DNA of 64,000 nt. Source: Lutjanus erythropterus (taxonomy: Eukaryota > Chordata > Actinopteri > Lutjaniformes > Lutjanidae). The position numbers were made by a program, and so were the translations under genes. The stretch is from assembly GCA_020091685.1 (NCBI GenBank), contig CM034604.1, positions 7,297,682 to 7,361,681 of the forward strand. The letters run 5' to 3'. The notes under the pieces were generated by a model. That model was given only the letters and a program-made list of their open reading frames with translations, searched no databases and had not been told where the DNA came from. How positions within the stretch are numbered: the first letter of the stretch is position 1; each line of letters begins with the position of its first letter. This document shows, piece after piece, positions 32,158-42,555 of this stretch.

Positions 32158-32895
32158 GTGAAGCTCGATGTGCTCAGTGGATCAGTTCACATCCGAGTGT
32201 GAAGCAGCTGGGTTGAGGATCAGCACCTCTACGTCTCAAGCCATGGTTCTCAGCAGGAAACCGGTGGATTGTCTACTCCGAGTAGGGAATGAGTCCTTAC
32301 CCCAAGTGAGGGAGTTCAAGTATCTCGGGGTCTTATCCTTGAGTGAGGGGTCAATGGACCATGAGATGCAGTGCAGCAGGAGCGGTATTGCGTTCGCTTT
32401 ACCGCACTCTTGTGACGAAAAGAGAGCTTCGCTAGAAGGCGGTCAATCTTCGTTCCTCTTCTCACCTACGGTCATGAAGGGTGGGTCATGACTGAAAGAA
32501 CAAGATCGTGGATACAAGTGGCCGACATGGGTTTTCTAAGGAGGGTGGCTGGCATCTCCCTCAGGGATGGGGTGAGAAGCTCAATCATTCGTGAGGAAGC
32601 TGGAGTAGAGCTGCTGTTCCAGTTGAGGTGGTTTGTCATCTTGTAAGGATGCAACCTGGTCATCTCCCTAGGGAGGTTCCAGGCACATCCAGCTGGGAGG
32701 AGGCCACAGACCGAGGACGAGTGGAGGGATTATATCTCTACCCTGGCCTGGGAACACCTTGGGATCTCCCAGTCAGAGCTGGTTAATGTAGCCAGGAACA
32801 GGGTCCCCTGCTGGAACTGTTACCCCACGTTTTGGATAAGCGGTTGAAGATAGATAGATTGATGGATGGATGGATAATCATCATCATCATTATTA
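32158..32895 (+). mobile_element. RTE-like LINE, 3' end only
   Basis: The frame 32168-32491 encodes the region after the RT palm (ISTSTSQAMVLSRKPVDCLL, then REFKYLGVL). Downstream, broken frames give WVMTERTRSWIQ-like and RGRPRT-like C-terminal sequence. It ends with the GGATAAGCGGTTGAAGATAG motif and a (GATG)n tail, as fish LINEs of this group do. It is 5' truncated at 32158. A longer copy is at 39040-40540. Confidence 0.75.
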
Positions 32896-33748
32896 TGCAG
32901 CTCTGCTGGCTGAGGAGTGTGAGATGGTGCGGGTAGAGAGGAGAGGCAAAACGATCCAGTCTAGCTGCACCTGAGCCAGGTGGAGGATCAGTTATGCAGC
33001 TGTCTGTGCTCCTCCTTTCCTCCTCTCCCACCTAATCCTCATCTCCTCTTCCAATCCTCCTCCTCTGACCCGCTATGAAATAGCGGGTTTCTAAGTTTGA
33101 AGTCGCGAAATTACAGAAGGATATATCCAACCAGCTCTGACAGCTGACTACCTTTTTCTGCAGGTCGGCCCGGACTCACAATAAACACGCAGACACAAAC
33201 ACTACAGCTGCTCCAGCTGTCATGCTGACTCCTGTAATAAACACAACCTGACAGCTGCGATCCTATCCTATGCGCACTTTACAGGTCTGTTTAGCTTTCC
33301 GGCTTTTTAAAAAAAAAAAAAATATTTCTTCTTCCTCATAACTGAGTTTATATTTAAAGATACACATACACATGGCTGTTTAACATTAATGAAAGGTGTT
33401 CTGTGATTGTGGAAATGTGTGCACCCCAGCCAAGCACGAGACACATGCACACATTTAACTTAAATATTTATACTTTATTGCAGATAGAAAATATGTTCAC
33501 ATAACACTTTTCTGATACACAGTCCTGTGAGGAAGAGAATAAATAAATGAAGGTGTTTTGTGATTGTGGAGACGTGTGTGTTGCGGTGAAACCGCTGGGT
33601 GCTATCTTGTGCTCAAAGACCACAGACTTTGTGCTTCAGCCACAGTTTAGCTGGTCTAAAGTGCAAGAATGTAAGTGCTCAGGGATTACTGTAGATGGTA
33701 CTGCAGGAGTATGGTGTGTACCGTGTCCTATTTTCTTTTTTTTTTTGC
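32896..33748. other. Duplicated spacer upstream of TAAR E
   Basis: No gene. It matches 40541-41148 with many small indels, including the TACAGAAGGATATATCCAAC stretch and the run before the receptor relic. It ends in a T-rich tract. Confidence 0.65.
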
Positions 33749-33812
33749 AGCTGGTTTCGATCAGCTTTCAGAATGATCATTTGTGGGAAAATATTTCAAG
33801 GTGATTTTTAAA
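33749..33812 (+). pseudogene. TAAR C-terminal tail relic
   Basis: It starts directly after a T-rich tract ending TTTTGCAG. The sequence CTGGTTTCGATCAGCTTTCA and the codons up to AAGGTGATTTT encode WFRSAFRMIICGKIFQGDF of the receptor C-terminus. The rest of that receptor is absent. The same relic occurs at 41152-41215. Confidence 0.8.
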
Positions 33813-33955
33813 GGTCATTTGAGTCATTACTTGGTGGCCATCATCATTATTTTGGCTGATGAAGGTCATTTGACTATTGAGCTCTCCACACAGGTCAATG
33901 GGAAGAAATGATGTATCACATGAGAAAAATTGGATAATTTCAAAGTGGCAGGTGG

Positions 33956-34122
33956 TGTCCCTTGACCATGATATGCTAATGAGTCCAGAATAACAACTCT
34001 GATCCAATATACTGCTCAGGACACAGACCAAGAGCTCCCATCAGTACAGATGCACAAACCAAACAGGCATGGTGTCAAACACACAGAGCACTAAAAGTAA
34101 CTTAAAATCTCTCCACAGGAAA
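33956..34122 (+). promoter_or_regulatory. Conserved TAAR upstream block, copy E
   Basis: ATGATATGCTAATGAG at about 33968-33983, TATA-like ATATACTGCTCAG near 34007, GAGCTCCCATCAGTACAG near 34032, and CTCTCCACAG ending 34118, about 80 bp before the start codon. Confidence 0.65.
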
Positions 34123-34196
34123 CAAGAAGCTATTCATTTTATTGATTTAAGGCATAATGTTGTAAATGTGACTTTACTTTTAATGATCATTTATGC

Positions 34197-35098
34197 ATGG
34201 AACCTAACTTTTCCGTCAACTTTTTTTCAATGAGTCTGACTATGGTTTTGGGAAAAGGTGCCTGTTTTGTCTTAAGCACAACAGCAGTCACCACCACCAC
34301 CACTTATTTATTATGTATCATTGTTGGGTCTTTATCATTTCTTATAATATGTAGGAACCTTATTGTAACCTCCATCATTTACTTCAAACAGCTCCACACT
34401 CCTACAAACTTCCTCATCCTCTCTCTTGCCGTAGCTGACCTGCTTGTTGGGGTTTTACTTTTGTCTTATGGCTTGATACCGACAACAATGAGCTCTTGTT
34501 TGGTACAAGACCAATTTGATCTCTATTTGCACGTCTTCTGTGTGGAACTTGTGCTTCATTTCTATTGACAGATATTATGCTGTGTGTCAGCCTCTGAGGT
34601 ACAGAACTAAAATAAATGTCCATGTTATTGTGATCATGATCCTGCTGAGCTGGACTGTATCTGCTCTTAGCCTCTCAATTGTAGGTTTACAAGATGTTAT
34701 TTGTTTTTCTCTCCAGCTATAATAATGTGTCATCTACCTAAGATTTTGATTGTGGCACAGAGACAGGCACGCAGCATCCAGAACACAACCTGTCAGAGCA
34801 CAAAGTCTGAAAGTAAGATGGAGAAAAGGCCACCAAAACTCTGGCTATTGTGATGGGAGTTTTTCTGATCTGTTGGACTCCTTTCTATATTTGTTGGATC
34901 TTAGAAATTTTCATTTCTTACAAAATACCATTTGCTATGCGCTCTGTATTTAGGTGTCTTGGTTGGTCAAATTCAATGCTCAATCCACTTGTCTATGGTT
35001 TCTTTTATAGCTGGTTTGATCAGCTTTCAGAATGATAATTTCTGGGAAAATATTTCAAGGTGATTTTACTCATTCTAAGCTCTCTTGACTCATGACTT
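34197..35098 (+). pseudogene. TAAR E, frameshifted receptor pseudogene
   Basis: The start ATG at 34197 follows the upstream block at the usual distance. The first frame covers the N-terminus, TM1-TM2, C3.25 and D3.32 (FDLYL). It then loses register at 34527, where two bases (TG) are missing relative to copy F, and the DRY region is read in another frame (34516-34722). Later single-base differences include the TATAATAATG site near 34720 and ATGGAGAAAAGG near 34820; TM6 (ICWTPFYICW) and TM7 (NSMLNPLVYGFFYSWF) are in yet other frames. The TGA after HSKLS is conserved. Copy F is its tandem duplicate. Confidence 0.87.
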
Positions 35099-35411
35099 GA
35101 GGTGGTGAAATGTTTGAAATGGTAACCATCACTAGTTCGGCACTGAAGAGTTATATCTCTTTCTTCCGCATGTTACATATAAAAATGTAACTGTACCATG
35201 CATAAAGTATCTGCCTGTACAACTCAGTGTACAGATAGAGGTGCATTATGTGCCCACCTTCAAAGCCTTTGATGATCATAGTCATTTATGTTGTCCACAC
35301 TGCTGTTAGTGTGTCTTAACATCATTGAGTCATGAAGTGGACACTTGGCTTGCCATTAGGAGACAATTTCTCCATGATTTGAATTCCTAAAACAGTACAG
35401 GCAATTTTTTG

Positions 35412-35414
<3 letters not shown>

Positions 35415-35447
<33 letters not shown>
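35415..35447. repeat. (GT)n microsatellite
   Basis: About 16 uninterrupted GT units. The matching position in the F unit (about 43480-43510) is shorter and interrupted. Confidence 0.95.
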
Positions 35448-35452
<5 letters not shown>

Positions 35453-36049
35453 TCCCAGCATATTCACTTTACCTTATCAGTCTTCAGCTGTCACACACCT
35501 ACCCATTCTCTGTACATCAAATCTGTAATATTTAGCTGTAAGTATGTTGCAGCTGGCTTTATGTTCATGTGTGTCTGGTTATGGTGAGATGAAGAAATTA
35601 AATACTCAGATACAATATCTGTCTTTGTCTCTTATTTCAGAGAATTATTTATTATTTGAAACAAGAACCTCCATGTACATCTGGAGAAGAAGCACATGAA
35701 ACTGAAGCAAAATTGCTTATATGGCAGTTTATACTTGAACATTTGAACATAGCTCTTTGTTATAAAGGTGCACATTTAGCAGCAGTCAGAGCACACAGTC
35801 TACGGCACAGCTGGTCTCCAGTCTCTCTGAGAATCTCTTAACATAACTGTTCTCTCTTATCTCTACTTCTCTCCACTCGTGTGAACAAGGTCACACTCTT
35901 CTCCCGACCTTTACATGTTCACTGTCCAGACCTTGCAACAGTTGACATGCAGTTAATACACTTGTACAAATTGAATACTTTAACACAGAAGGTGTCAATT
36001 CTTCTTCCATGCCACTGGCTCTGGTGTATAATTGGCCTGTGTAATTTGC

Positions 36050-36120
36050 ATTTATGTGGCTTGGATGGTCAAATTCAATGTTCAATCCATTCATCTATGC
36101 TTTCTTTTACCGTGGTTTCA
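36050..36120 (+). pseudogene. TAAR TM7 relic
   Basis: TGGCTTGGATGGTCAAATTC and following bases encode the start of TM7 (NSMLNPFIY-like, here with FNPFIYAFFY). The sequence then passes straight into 3' flank (TAATCATCACTAGTTTGGCT), lacking the C-terminal codons. The duplicate is at 44158-44225. Confidence 0.7.
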
Positions 36121-36780
36121 GTAATCATCACTAGTTTGGCTCTGAAGATTTACATCACTTTCTACTGCAGCTCATATAAAATTTGCCACTGTACTATGCA
36201 TAAAGTATCTGTATGTACAACTCAGTACACAGAGCAGTACATACAATAATCTCAATGTAAATGACCATCGATAATCACAGGATCCACGTCTCATAGTTTT
36301 CCTCATTTCTTACTGTATGTATTCAGTCATAGATGCTGCGTAATGAATGCAGGAGTACAGCTTTGAAGTTTTCTGAATAAAACTTGAGGAATTATTGAAT
36401 GCTAATCTTGGTTTTAGGGACTTTCCAGTCAGTGTCTTCATCAGTTGTTGTGACTTCAAATGAAAACAAAAAGAAATAGAATACAGTTTGATCACTGACC
36501 AGAATAACTAAAAGTCCTTCATCTGCTGTAACATTTTAATCAGTTGACAACAAGTGGCATATTGTCCACAATATTGTGTAAATTTTAATGATGAGAGACA
36601 ACTTGTAGTTTTCACAGCACAATCATAGTTCAAGTAAAGAATGGTGGATTACTTTGTCTCTGATCAGATACAAAACTTATGCATCACTTTTTGTGCAGGT
36701 TAATAATTTCTCATTCTGCCTGTACATTTGAACTAACAAAGATTCTGTGAATCCAAGAGTAAACAGAGAAATCATCTGAT

Positions 36781-36906
36781 TTTACAGCTCATGATGACCA
36801 TGGCCATTTCTACATTGTAGTTTGTGTCAACCTTATTGAGTCTTTATTAGTGGACAGTGAAAGTTTCACAAAGAATCAAATTTACAAAACAGACTGACTA
36901 AAAAGT
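36781..36906. other. Short unassigned spacer
   Basis: It contains CTCATGATGACCATGGCCAT, also seen at 48055-48075 downstream of TAAR G, so it is still receptor flank. Confidence 0.5.
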
Positions 36907-37085
36907 TAGTTAAGTTAAAATGGGCTACTTAAAATGGCTAACAAAATACCAATGTCCAAATAAAATCTTCAACTCAACCAGATCGCCCAATAAGGTCTTT
37001 AAAGAGTTCCAAAATGTCTGTGATGCATATAAAATTATTCAGAAAGGGCAATTTCTACTTATTCTTTTTTTAGTGGGGGTATATG
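36907..37085 (+). mobile_element. DIRS leader or gag-start fragment
   Basis: It aligns by eye with 6983-7145 of DIRS copy 2 (AAAATGGG, CCTTCAATTCAACCAG/TCTTCAACTCAACCAG, TTCTACTTATTCTTTT). Here the frame from ATG 36920 is open for 61 codons (MGYLKWLTKYQCPNKIFNST), while in copy 2 it is interrupted. Confidence 0.6.
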
Positions 37086-37199
37086 ATTCTGCATCGATGC
37101 AGTGACAGAAGATAATCAATTATAGCGTAATGACATTCCTTCTTAATTGGCTGGACAATAAAGTTCAAAATTCAAAATAATTTCCTATTCACAACGACG
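37086..37199. other. Short spacer before the hAT remnant
   Basis: No feature recognised. It may include the left end of the hAT element, but no terminal repeat could be fixed. Confidence 0.3.
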
Positions 37200-38372
37200 C
37201 TTAGCAACCAGCATCCTAGCAATCATATTGAATTGTGGGAGAATAGGACAAGTGCAAAATGGCAGAGGAGGCTAACATCAAGTGCAAGTGATAAAAACAC
37301 ACCAGTATTTTGAAAGCGGACATCAGGGCACATTTCGGATTGTGAGCTTACGGAAGCACAAACTGGACAAGGCATATGCTGTGTGTAAAGTCTGTCACAG
37401 AAAAATCAAATACCTTGGAAATACCAACAACCATGTTAGCTGTTTTCATGCTGAGAAGCTAGTCCAGCCAAGAATTAATGTGGCTATCAACTTTGCTGCC
37501 CGACTCTGAGAAAGGAAGAGAATCACCCAGTCTGTGAAACCTTCTTGGCCAAAGATCGACAGTCTCATGCGGTTGTGAAGAATCCCAGGTTTCACCACCT
37601 GTTGAAGACACTGGAGCCATGGTACAAGCTCCCATTATGTGACATTTTACAGAAAAGGTCCTACCTGCACTCTACAACAAAACTAAAGCCCAGGGATTGT
37701 GTCAATGCACCAAGCTAGCCATAACATGTGATTCCTGGACTTCTGTAGCAACAGAGTTTTATTTAACAGTAAGGGTACATTATGTTGCAAGGACTTGCAG
37801 GTTTTGTTGTATGTGCAAAGAGATCCGTTTATGAGCCTCACACAGGTGCTCATCTGGCAGAGCTATTGTCAAATGTCGTGGAAGAATGGCAACTATCAGG
37901 AAAAAGATGCAGTGCTGGTGACATCAACGTGTCTAATATGATTATTGCAGCTCAAGTCGGAAAATTCCTCATGTAAAATGCCCGCTCACACGCTGAATCT
38001 CACGTCCCAGTGAGCACTTCAAAGCCGCTCTCCAGGCTTCTGGGCAGAGTCAGCAGATATTTACATTGTTCCACTGCAGCACTACAGCGAACCACTACCT
38101 GAATGTGAAACAGAAATGTCTGGGCCTGAAAAATCATAGCTGTAACTGATGTTGCCACAAGGTGGAGCAACGCATACAACATGGTTGAGAGGTTCGTGGA
38201 ACAACAATCTGCAATCTGTGCCACCTTGCTGTCTTCAGAGGTGAGAAGGGACAGTCAGACCTCTGTACTCTCAACGAAACAGATGTGTCAAATGCAGAGA
38301 GACACTTTGAGTGCATTAAAGCCAGTGAAGGATGCAACCACACTGATGTCAGAAGTAATCACTTGTGATTAA
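37200..38372 (+). pseudogene. Degenerate hAT transposase (ZBED-like)
   Basis: The BED finger is in the frame 37282-37509 (VCKVCHRKIKYL, then NNHVSCFH). Further blocks occur in changing frames: PWYKLP-like near 37615, a middle region with HTGAHLAELLSNVVEEWQLS (37834-37893), and TDVATRW then NMVERFVEQQSAICATLLSS (38140-38240) followed by ALKPVKDATTLMSEV. This order is that of ZBED1-like hAT transposases. At least five frame changes or stops occur. The C-terminal dimerisation domain is missing. Confidence 0.8.
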
Positions 38373-39039
38373 TTTAATAATGGTTTTATAATCGATTAAT
38401 TGTTGCAGCTTCAATTTAAATATTTTCTTGTTTGCCAAATTCAGGACCTTCAGTGTCAGAAGACAGTTGTTAGAAGCTGCAGCTAGACTGCAGAAGTATT
38501 ATTTTGTTTTGAGGATGGAACAATTTCATACAAATATATTGAGGCCAGATCTATACAATTTATAGATATTTTTACAATTTCATTTTAAGATTTTATGTTA
38601 TGTTCTAAAGCACTTTATGAACAATAAAGAAGGGAGTTCATATTTATCTGACTGCTTGTATTAACTGATGGAAAAAGTAGGCGTGCAGTAATATAAAATT
38701 GAGGATGGAATTGATGCATCATGATGCATATGATGCATCAGTAATTGATTAGATCGAATGTTTGACAGGATGAATCTAATGGATGGTGTGAGACCAGTGA
38801 AGATGCACAGCCCTACCCTCTACACAAATGACTGCCTCAGTCCATCCCTGCATCACCCTACTCTGTCACAGCCTATCAGTACTCCATCTCCCTTCTTCAT
38901 CCAGTGCACAGAAAACCACTGTCTTCTGAATATCACCAAAACCAGAAGTGTTCTCGACAACGAAAACATACGCTGCATCCCCAGCCACTGAGTTCATTAT
39001 CAACGGTGATACCAAGGTACTTGAAGTTTTGACCATCTC
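38373..39039. other. Spacer with hAT-like end sequence and a palindrome
   Basis: 38373-38480 matches 31920-32160 of the E unit (with a gap). ATGCATCATGATGCAT near 38712-38728 is a perfect 16-bp palindrome. No gene seen. Confidence 0.5.
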
Positions 39040-40540
39040 TACTGTCTCACTGTTGATGGTGGTTCGGTACTTTAGGAGAGAAGCGGGGTACCATCAAGCT
39101 GTATGCAAGGATAGGTCCTATTGACTTCAAATGAGGAGGTAATTCGGTGGAAGGAGCACTTTGAGGAACTTCTAAATGAAACTAACCCACCCTCTATGGT
39201 AGAGGCAGAGCTGGAGGATGATGGGGATCAGCGTCAATTTCCCTGGAGGAAGTCACTGAAGTAGTCAAACAACTCCATAGTGGCAAAGTCAAGGGTTTGA
39301 TGAGATCAGCCTGGAAATGTTGATGGCCTTGGGTGTTGAGGGCAGTGGGGTCAGTGTCTAAGGAGTGACAGACCGGGATGGTGGTTCCCCTTTTGAAATG
39401 GGGACCAGAGGTGTGTGCCAATTATAGAAGCATCACATTACTCTCCCTGGGAAAAGAACAATGAGGTTCCGCCCAGTCGTGGAACAATGGACCAGCTTTT
39501 CACTCTGCAAGGATCCTGCTGGGGCCTGGCACTATGCCTACTCAGTCTACATGTGTTTGTGGATTTGGAGAAGCGCGTATGAGCAGGTTCCACAGGAGAC
39601 ATTGTGGGAGGTGCTGCAAGTATGGGGTGAGGGTCACTGCTTAGGGCACTCAATCTTTGTATGCCCAAAGCGGAAGCTGTGTCTGGGTCCTCAGTAGCAA
39701 GTTGGACTCTTTTCTGGTGGGATTGGACTCCATCAGGGCTGCGTCTTATCACCAATTCTGTTCATGACTTTCATGGACAGGATATTGAGATCATGGGGTG
39801 GAGGGTGTGCAGTTTGATGTGCTCAGTGGATCAGTTCACATCAGTGTGAAGCAGCTGGGTTGAGGATCAGCACCTCTCGTCTCAAGCCATGGTTCTCAGC
39901 AGGAAACTGGTGGATTGTCTACTCGAGTAGGTAATGAGTCCTTACCCAAGTGAGAGTTCAAGTATCTCGGGTCTTATCCTTGGTGAGGTCAATGGACCAT
40001 GAGATGCAGTGCAGCAGGAAGCGGTATGCGTTATTTTGCTTTCTCTGTGCCAAAAGAAAGCCCGCTGGCGGCGTCATCAGTTCCTCTTCTCACCTATGGT
40101 GCATGAAGGGTGGGTCATGACTGAAACAACAAGATCGTGGATACAAGTGGCGACATGGGTTTTCTAAGGAGGGTGGCTGTCATCTCCCTCAGGGATGGGG
40201 TGAGAAGCTCAATCATTCGTGAGGAAGCTGGAGTAGAGCTGCTGTTCCTTTTACTGAAGAGCCAGTTGAGGTGGTTTGTCATCTTGTAGGATGCAACCTG
40301 GTCATCTCCTAGGAGGTGTTCCAGGCACATCCAGCTGGGAGGAGCCACAGAGCAGACCGAGGACAAGGTGGAAGGATTATCTCTACCCTGGCCTGGGAAC
40401 ACCTTGGGATCCCCAGTCAGAGCTGGTTAATGCAGCCAGAACAGGATGTCTTGGGTCCTGCTGGAACTGTTACGCCCTCTTTTGGATAGCTGGTTGAAGA
40501 TAGATAGATTGATGGATGGATGGATAATCATCATCATTGT
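39040..40540 (+). mobile_element. RTE-like LINE, degenerate RT and 3' end
   Basis: It begins with connector sequence (AATTCGGTGGAAGGAGCACT) and contains RT fragments near 39460-39600 in two frames (a region corresponding to FVDLEKAFDRV) plus the post-RT region (REFKYLG-like, WVMTE). The 3' end with a GATAGATTGATGGATGGATG tail is at 40500-40535. Most codons are out of frame. It is the longer version of the copy at 32158-32895; that copy lacks 38475-39815. Confidence 0.72.
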
Positions 40541-41148
40541 GCAGCTCTGCTGGCTGAGGAGTGTGGGAGAGAGATGGTGCGGTAGAGGAGAATGGCAGTC
40601 CAGTCTAGCTGCACCTGAGATGTGAGGATCAGTTATGCAGCTGTCCGTGCTCCTCCTTTTCCTCCTCTCCCACTAATCCTCATCTCCTCTTCCAATCCTC
40701 GCTCCTCTGACCCGCTATGAAACAGTCAGTAGGAGTTTCTGAAGTTTGAAATCATAAAATTACAGAAGGATATATCCAACCAGCATACCTTTTTTTTTCT
40801 CAGGTCTGCCCGGACAGCTGTGATCCTGTCCTGTGCAGGTCTGTTTAGCACTTATTACTTTATAATCAAAAAAATATTTCTTCTTCCTTATAACTGGGTT
40901 TATCTTTAAGATACACATGCACACATGGCTGTTTAACATTAATGAAAGGTGTTCTGTGATTGTGAAGCGTGTGTTTCGGTGGCTCCACTGCAGGTGCTAT
41001 CTTGTGCTCAGACCACAGACTTTGTGCTTCAGCCAGGGTTTAGCTGGTCTAAAGTGCAAGAACAAAGTGCTTTGAGGATTACAGTAGATGGTACTGCAGG
41101 AGTATGGTGTGTACCATGTCCTTTTTTTTTTTTTTTTTTTTTTTTTCT
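40541..41148. other. Duplicated spacer upstream of TAAR F, ending in a poly-T tract
   Basis: It is collinear with 32896-33748. The poly-T run (about 41119-41146) is longer than its E-unit equivalent. Confidence 0.65.
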
Positions 41149-41151
41149 GCA

Positions 41152-41240
41152 GCTGGTTTCGATCAGCTTTCAGAATGATCATTTGTGGGAAAATATTTCA
41201 AGGTGATTTTATTCATTCTAAGCTCTCTTGACTCATGACT
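41152..41240 (+). pseudogene. TAAR C-terminal tail relic (F unit)
   Basis: After poly-T and CTGCAG the sequence encodes WFRSAFRMIICGKIFQGDF and then, unlike the E copy, continues through HSKLS and the TGA. It is followed by 3' flank to about 41300. Confidence 0.8.
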
Positions 41241-41412
41241 TGCTGGTAATCATCACTAGTTTGGCTCTGAAGATTTACATCTCTTTTTACTGCAAATCTT
41301 TGTCACCATGATGATGAAGGTCATTTGACTATTGAGCTCTCCACACAGGTCAATGGGAAGAAATTATGTATCACATGTTAAAAATTGGATAATTTCAAAG
41401 TGGCAGGTGGTG

Positions 41413-41580
41413 TCCCTTGACCATGATATGCTAATGAGTCCAGAATAACAACTCTGATCCAATATACTGCTCAGGGACACAGACCAAGAGCTCCCATCAG
41501 TACAGATGCACAAAAAAAAATCGGCATGGTGTGAAACACACAGAGCACTGAAAGTAACTTAACTCTTATCTCTCCACAGG
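41413..41580 (+). promoter_or_regulatory. Conserved TAAR upstream block, copy F
   Basis: ATGATATGCTAATGAG at 41423-41438, AATATACTGCTCAG near 41461, GAGCTCCCATCAGTACAG near 41488, CTCTCCACAG ending about 41579, and the start codon at 41657. Confidence 0.65.
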
Positions 41581-41656
41581 AAACAAGAAGCTATTCATTT
41601 TATTGATTTAATAATAATGTTGTAAATGTGACATCTCTTTTAATGATTATTTATGC

Positions 41657-42555
41657 ATGGAATTTTCTGTCCACTTTTTTTTCAATGAGTCTCACTATGG
41701 TTTTTGGGAAAAAGGTCCCTGTTTTGTCTTAAGCACAACAGCAGTCACTACCACCACCACCACTTATTTATTATGTATTATTGTTGGCTCTTTATCATTT
41801 CTTATAATATGTGGGAACCTTCTTGTAATAACCTCCATCATTTACTTCAAACAGCTCCACACTCCTACAAACTTCCTCATCCTCTCTCTTGCCGTAGCTG
41901 ACCTGCTTGTTGGGGTTTTACTTTTGTCTTATGGCTTGATACCGACAACAATGAGCTCTTGTTTGGTACAAGACCAATTTGATCTCTATTTGTGCACGTC
42001 TTCTGTGTGGAACTTGTGCTTTATTTCTGTTGACAGATATTATGCTGTGTGTCAGCCTCTGAGTACAGAACTAAAATAAATGTCCGTGTTACTGTGATCA
42101 TGATCCTGCTGAGCTGGACTCTATCTGCTCTTAGCCTCTCAATTACAGCTTTACAAGATATTTTATGTTTTTACCTCCCAGCTATCATAATGTGTGCCAT
42201 CTACCTAAAGATTTTGATTGTGGCACAGAGACAGGCCACGCAGCATCCAGAACACAACCTGTCAGAGCACAAAGTCTGAAAAGTAAGATGGAGAGAAAGC
42301 GACTAAAACTCTGGCTATTGTGATGGGAGTTTTCTGATTTGTTGGACTCCTTTTTATTTGTTTCTTCTTGAAAATTTCATTTCTTACAAAATACCATATG
42401 CTATAAGCTCTGCATTAAGGTGTTTTGGATGGTTCAATTCAATGCTCAATCCATTCATCTATGGTTTCTTTTACAGCTGGTTTCGATCAGCTTTCAGAAT
42501 GATCATTTCTGGAAAAATATTTCAAGGTGATTTTACTCATTCTAAGCTCTCTTGA
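41657..42555 (+). pseudogene. TAAR F, frameshifted receptor pseudogene
   Basis: The first frame (41657-42079) gives a full N-terminus through [10 protein letters not shown], with [15 protein letters not shown]3.25 and D3.32. One base is missing at about 42063 (CTGAGTACAG for CTGAGGTACAG), shifting the frame. The continuation (42049-42279) has TM4, the short link and TM5 ([19 protein letters not shown]). An extra C near 42236, an extra A near 42281 and missing bases near 42300 and 42331 break ICL3 and TM6. The last frame (42358-42555) gives FNSMLNPFIYGFFYSWF and the standard C-terminus. Five single-base indels in an otherwise near-identical gene are notable. Confidence 0.87.

Larger units (their letters stand above)
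35099..36780. other. 3' flank of TAAR E
   Basis: No gene. It is collinear with 42556-44765 after TAAR F. It includes a GT microsatellite, the distal block around 35795-35950 and a TM7 relic at 36050-36120. Confidence 0.65.

Noticed and set aside
38712..38728. 16-bp palindrome ATGCATCATGATGCAT as a regulatory operator
   Set aside because: It sits in degenerate hAT-like sequence and is a low-complexity ATGCAT repeat; no gene is adjacent.
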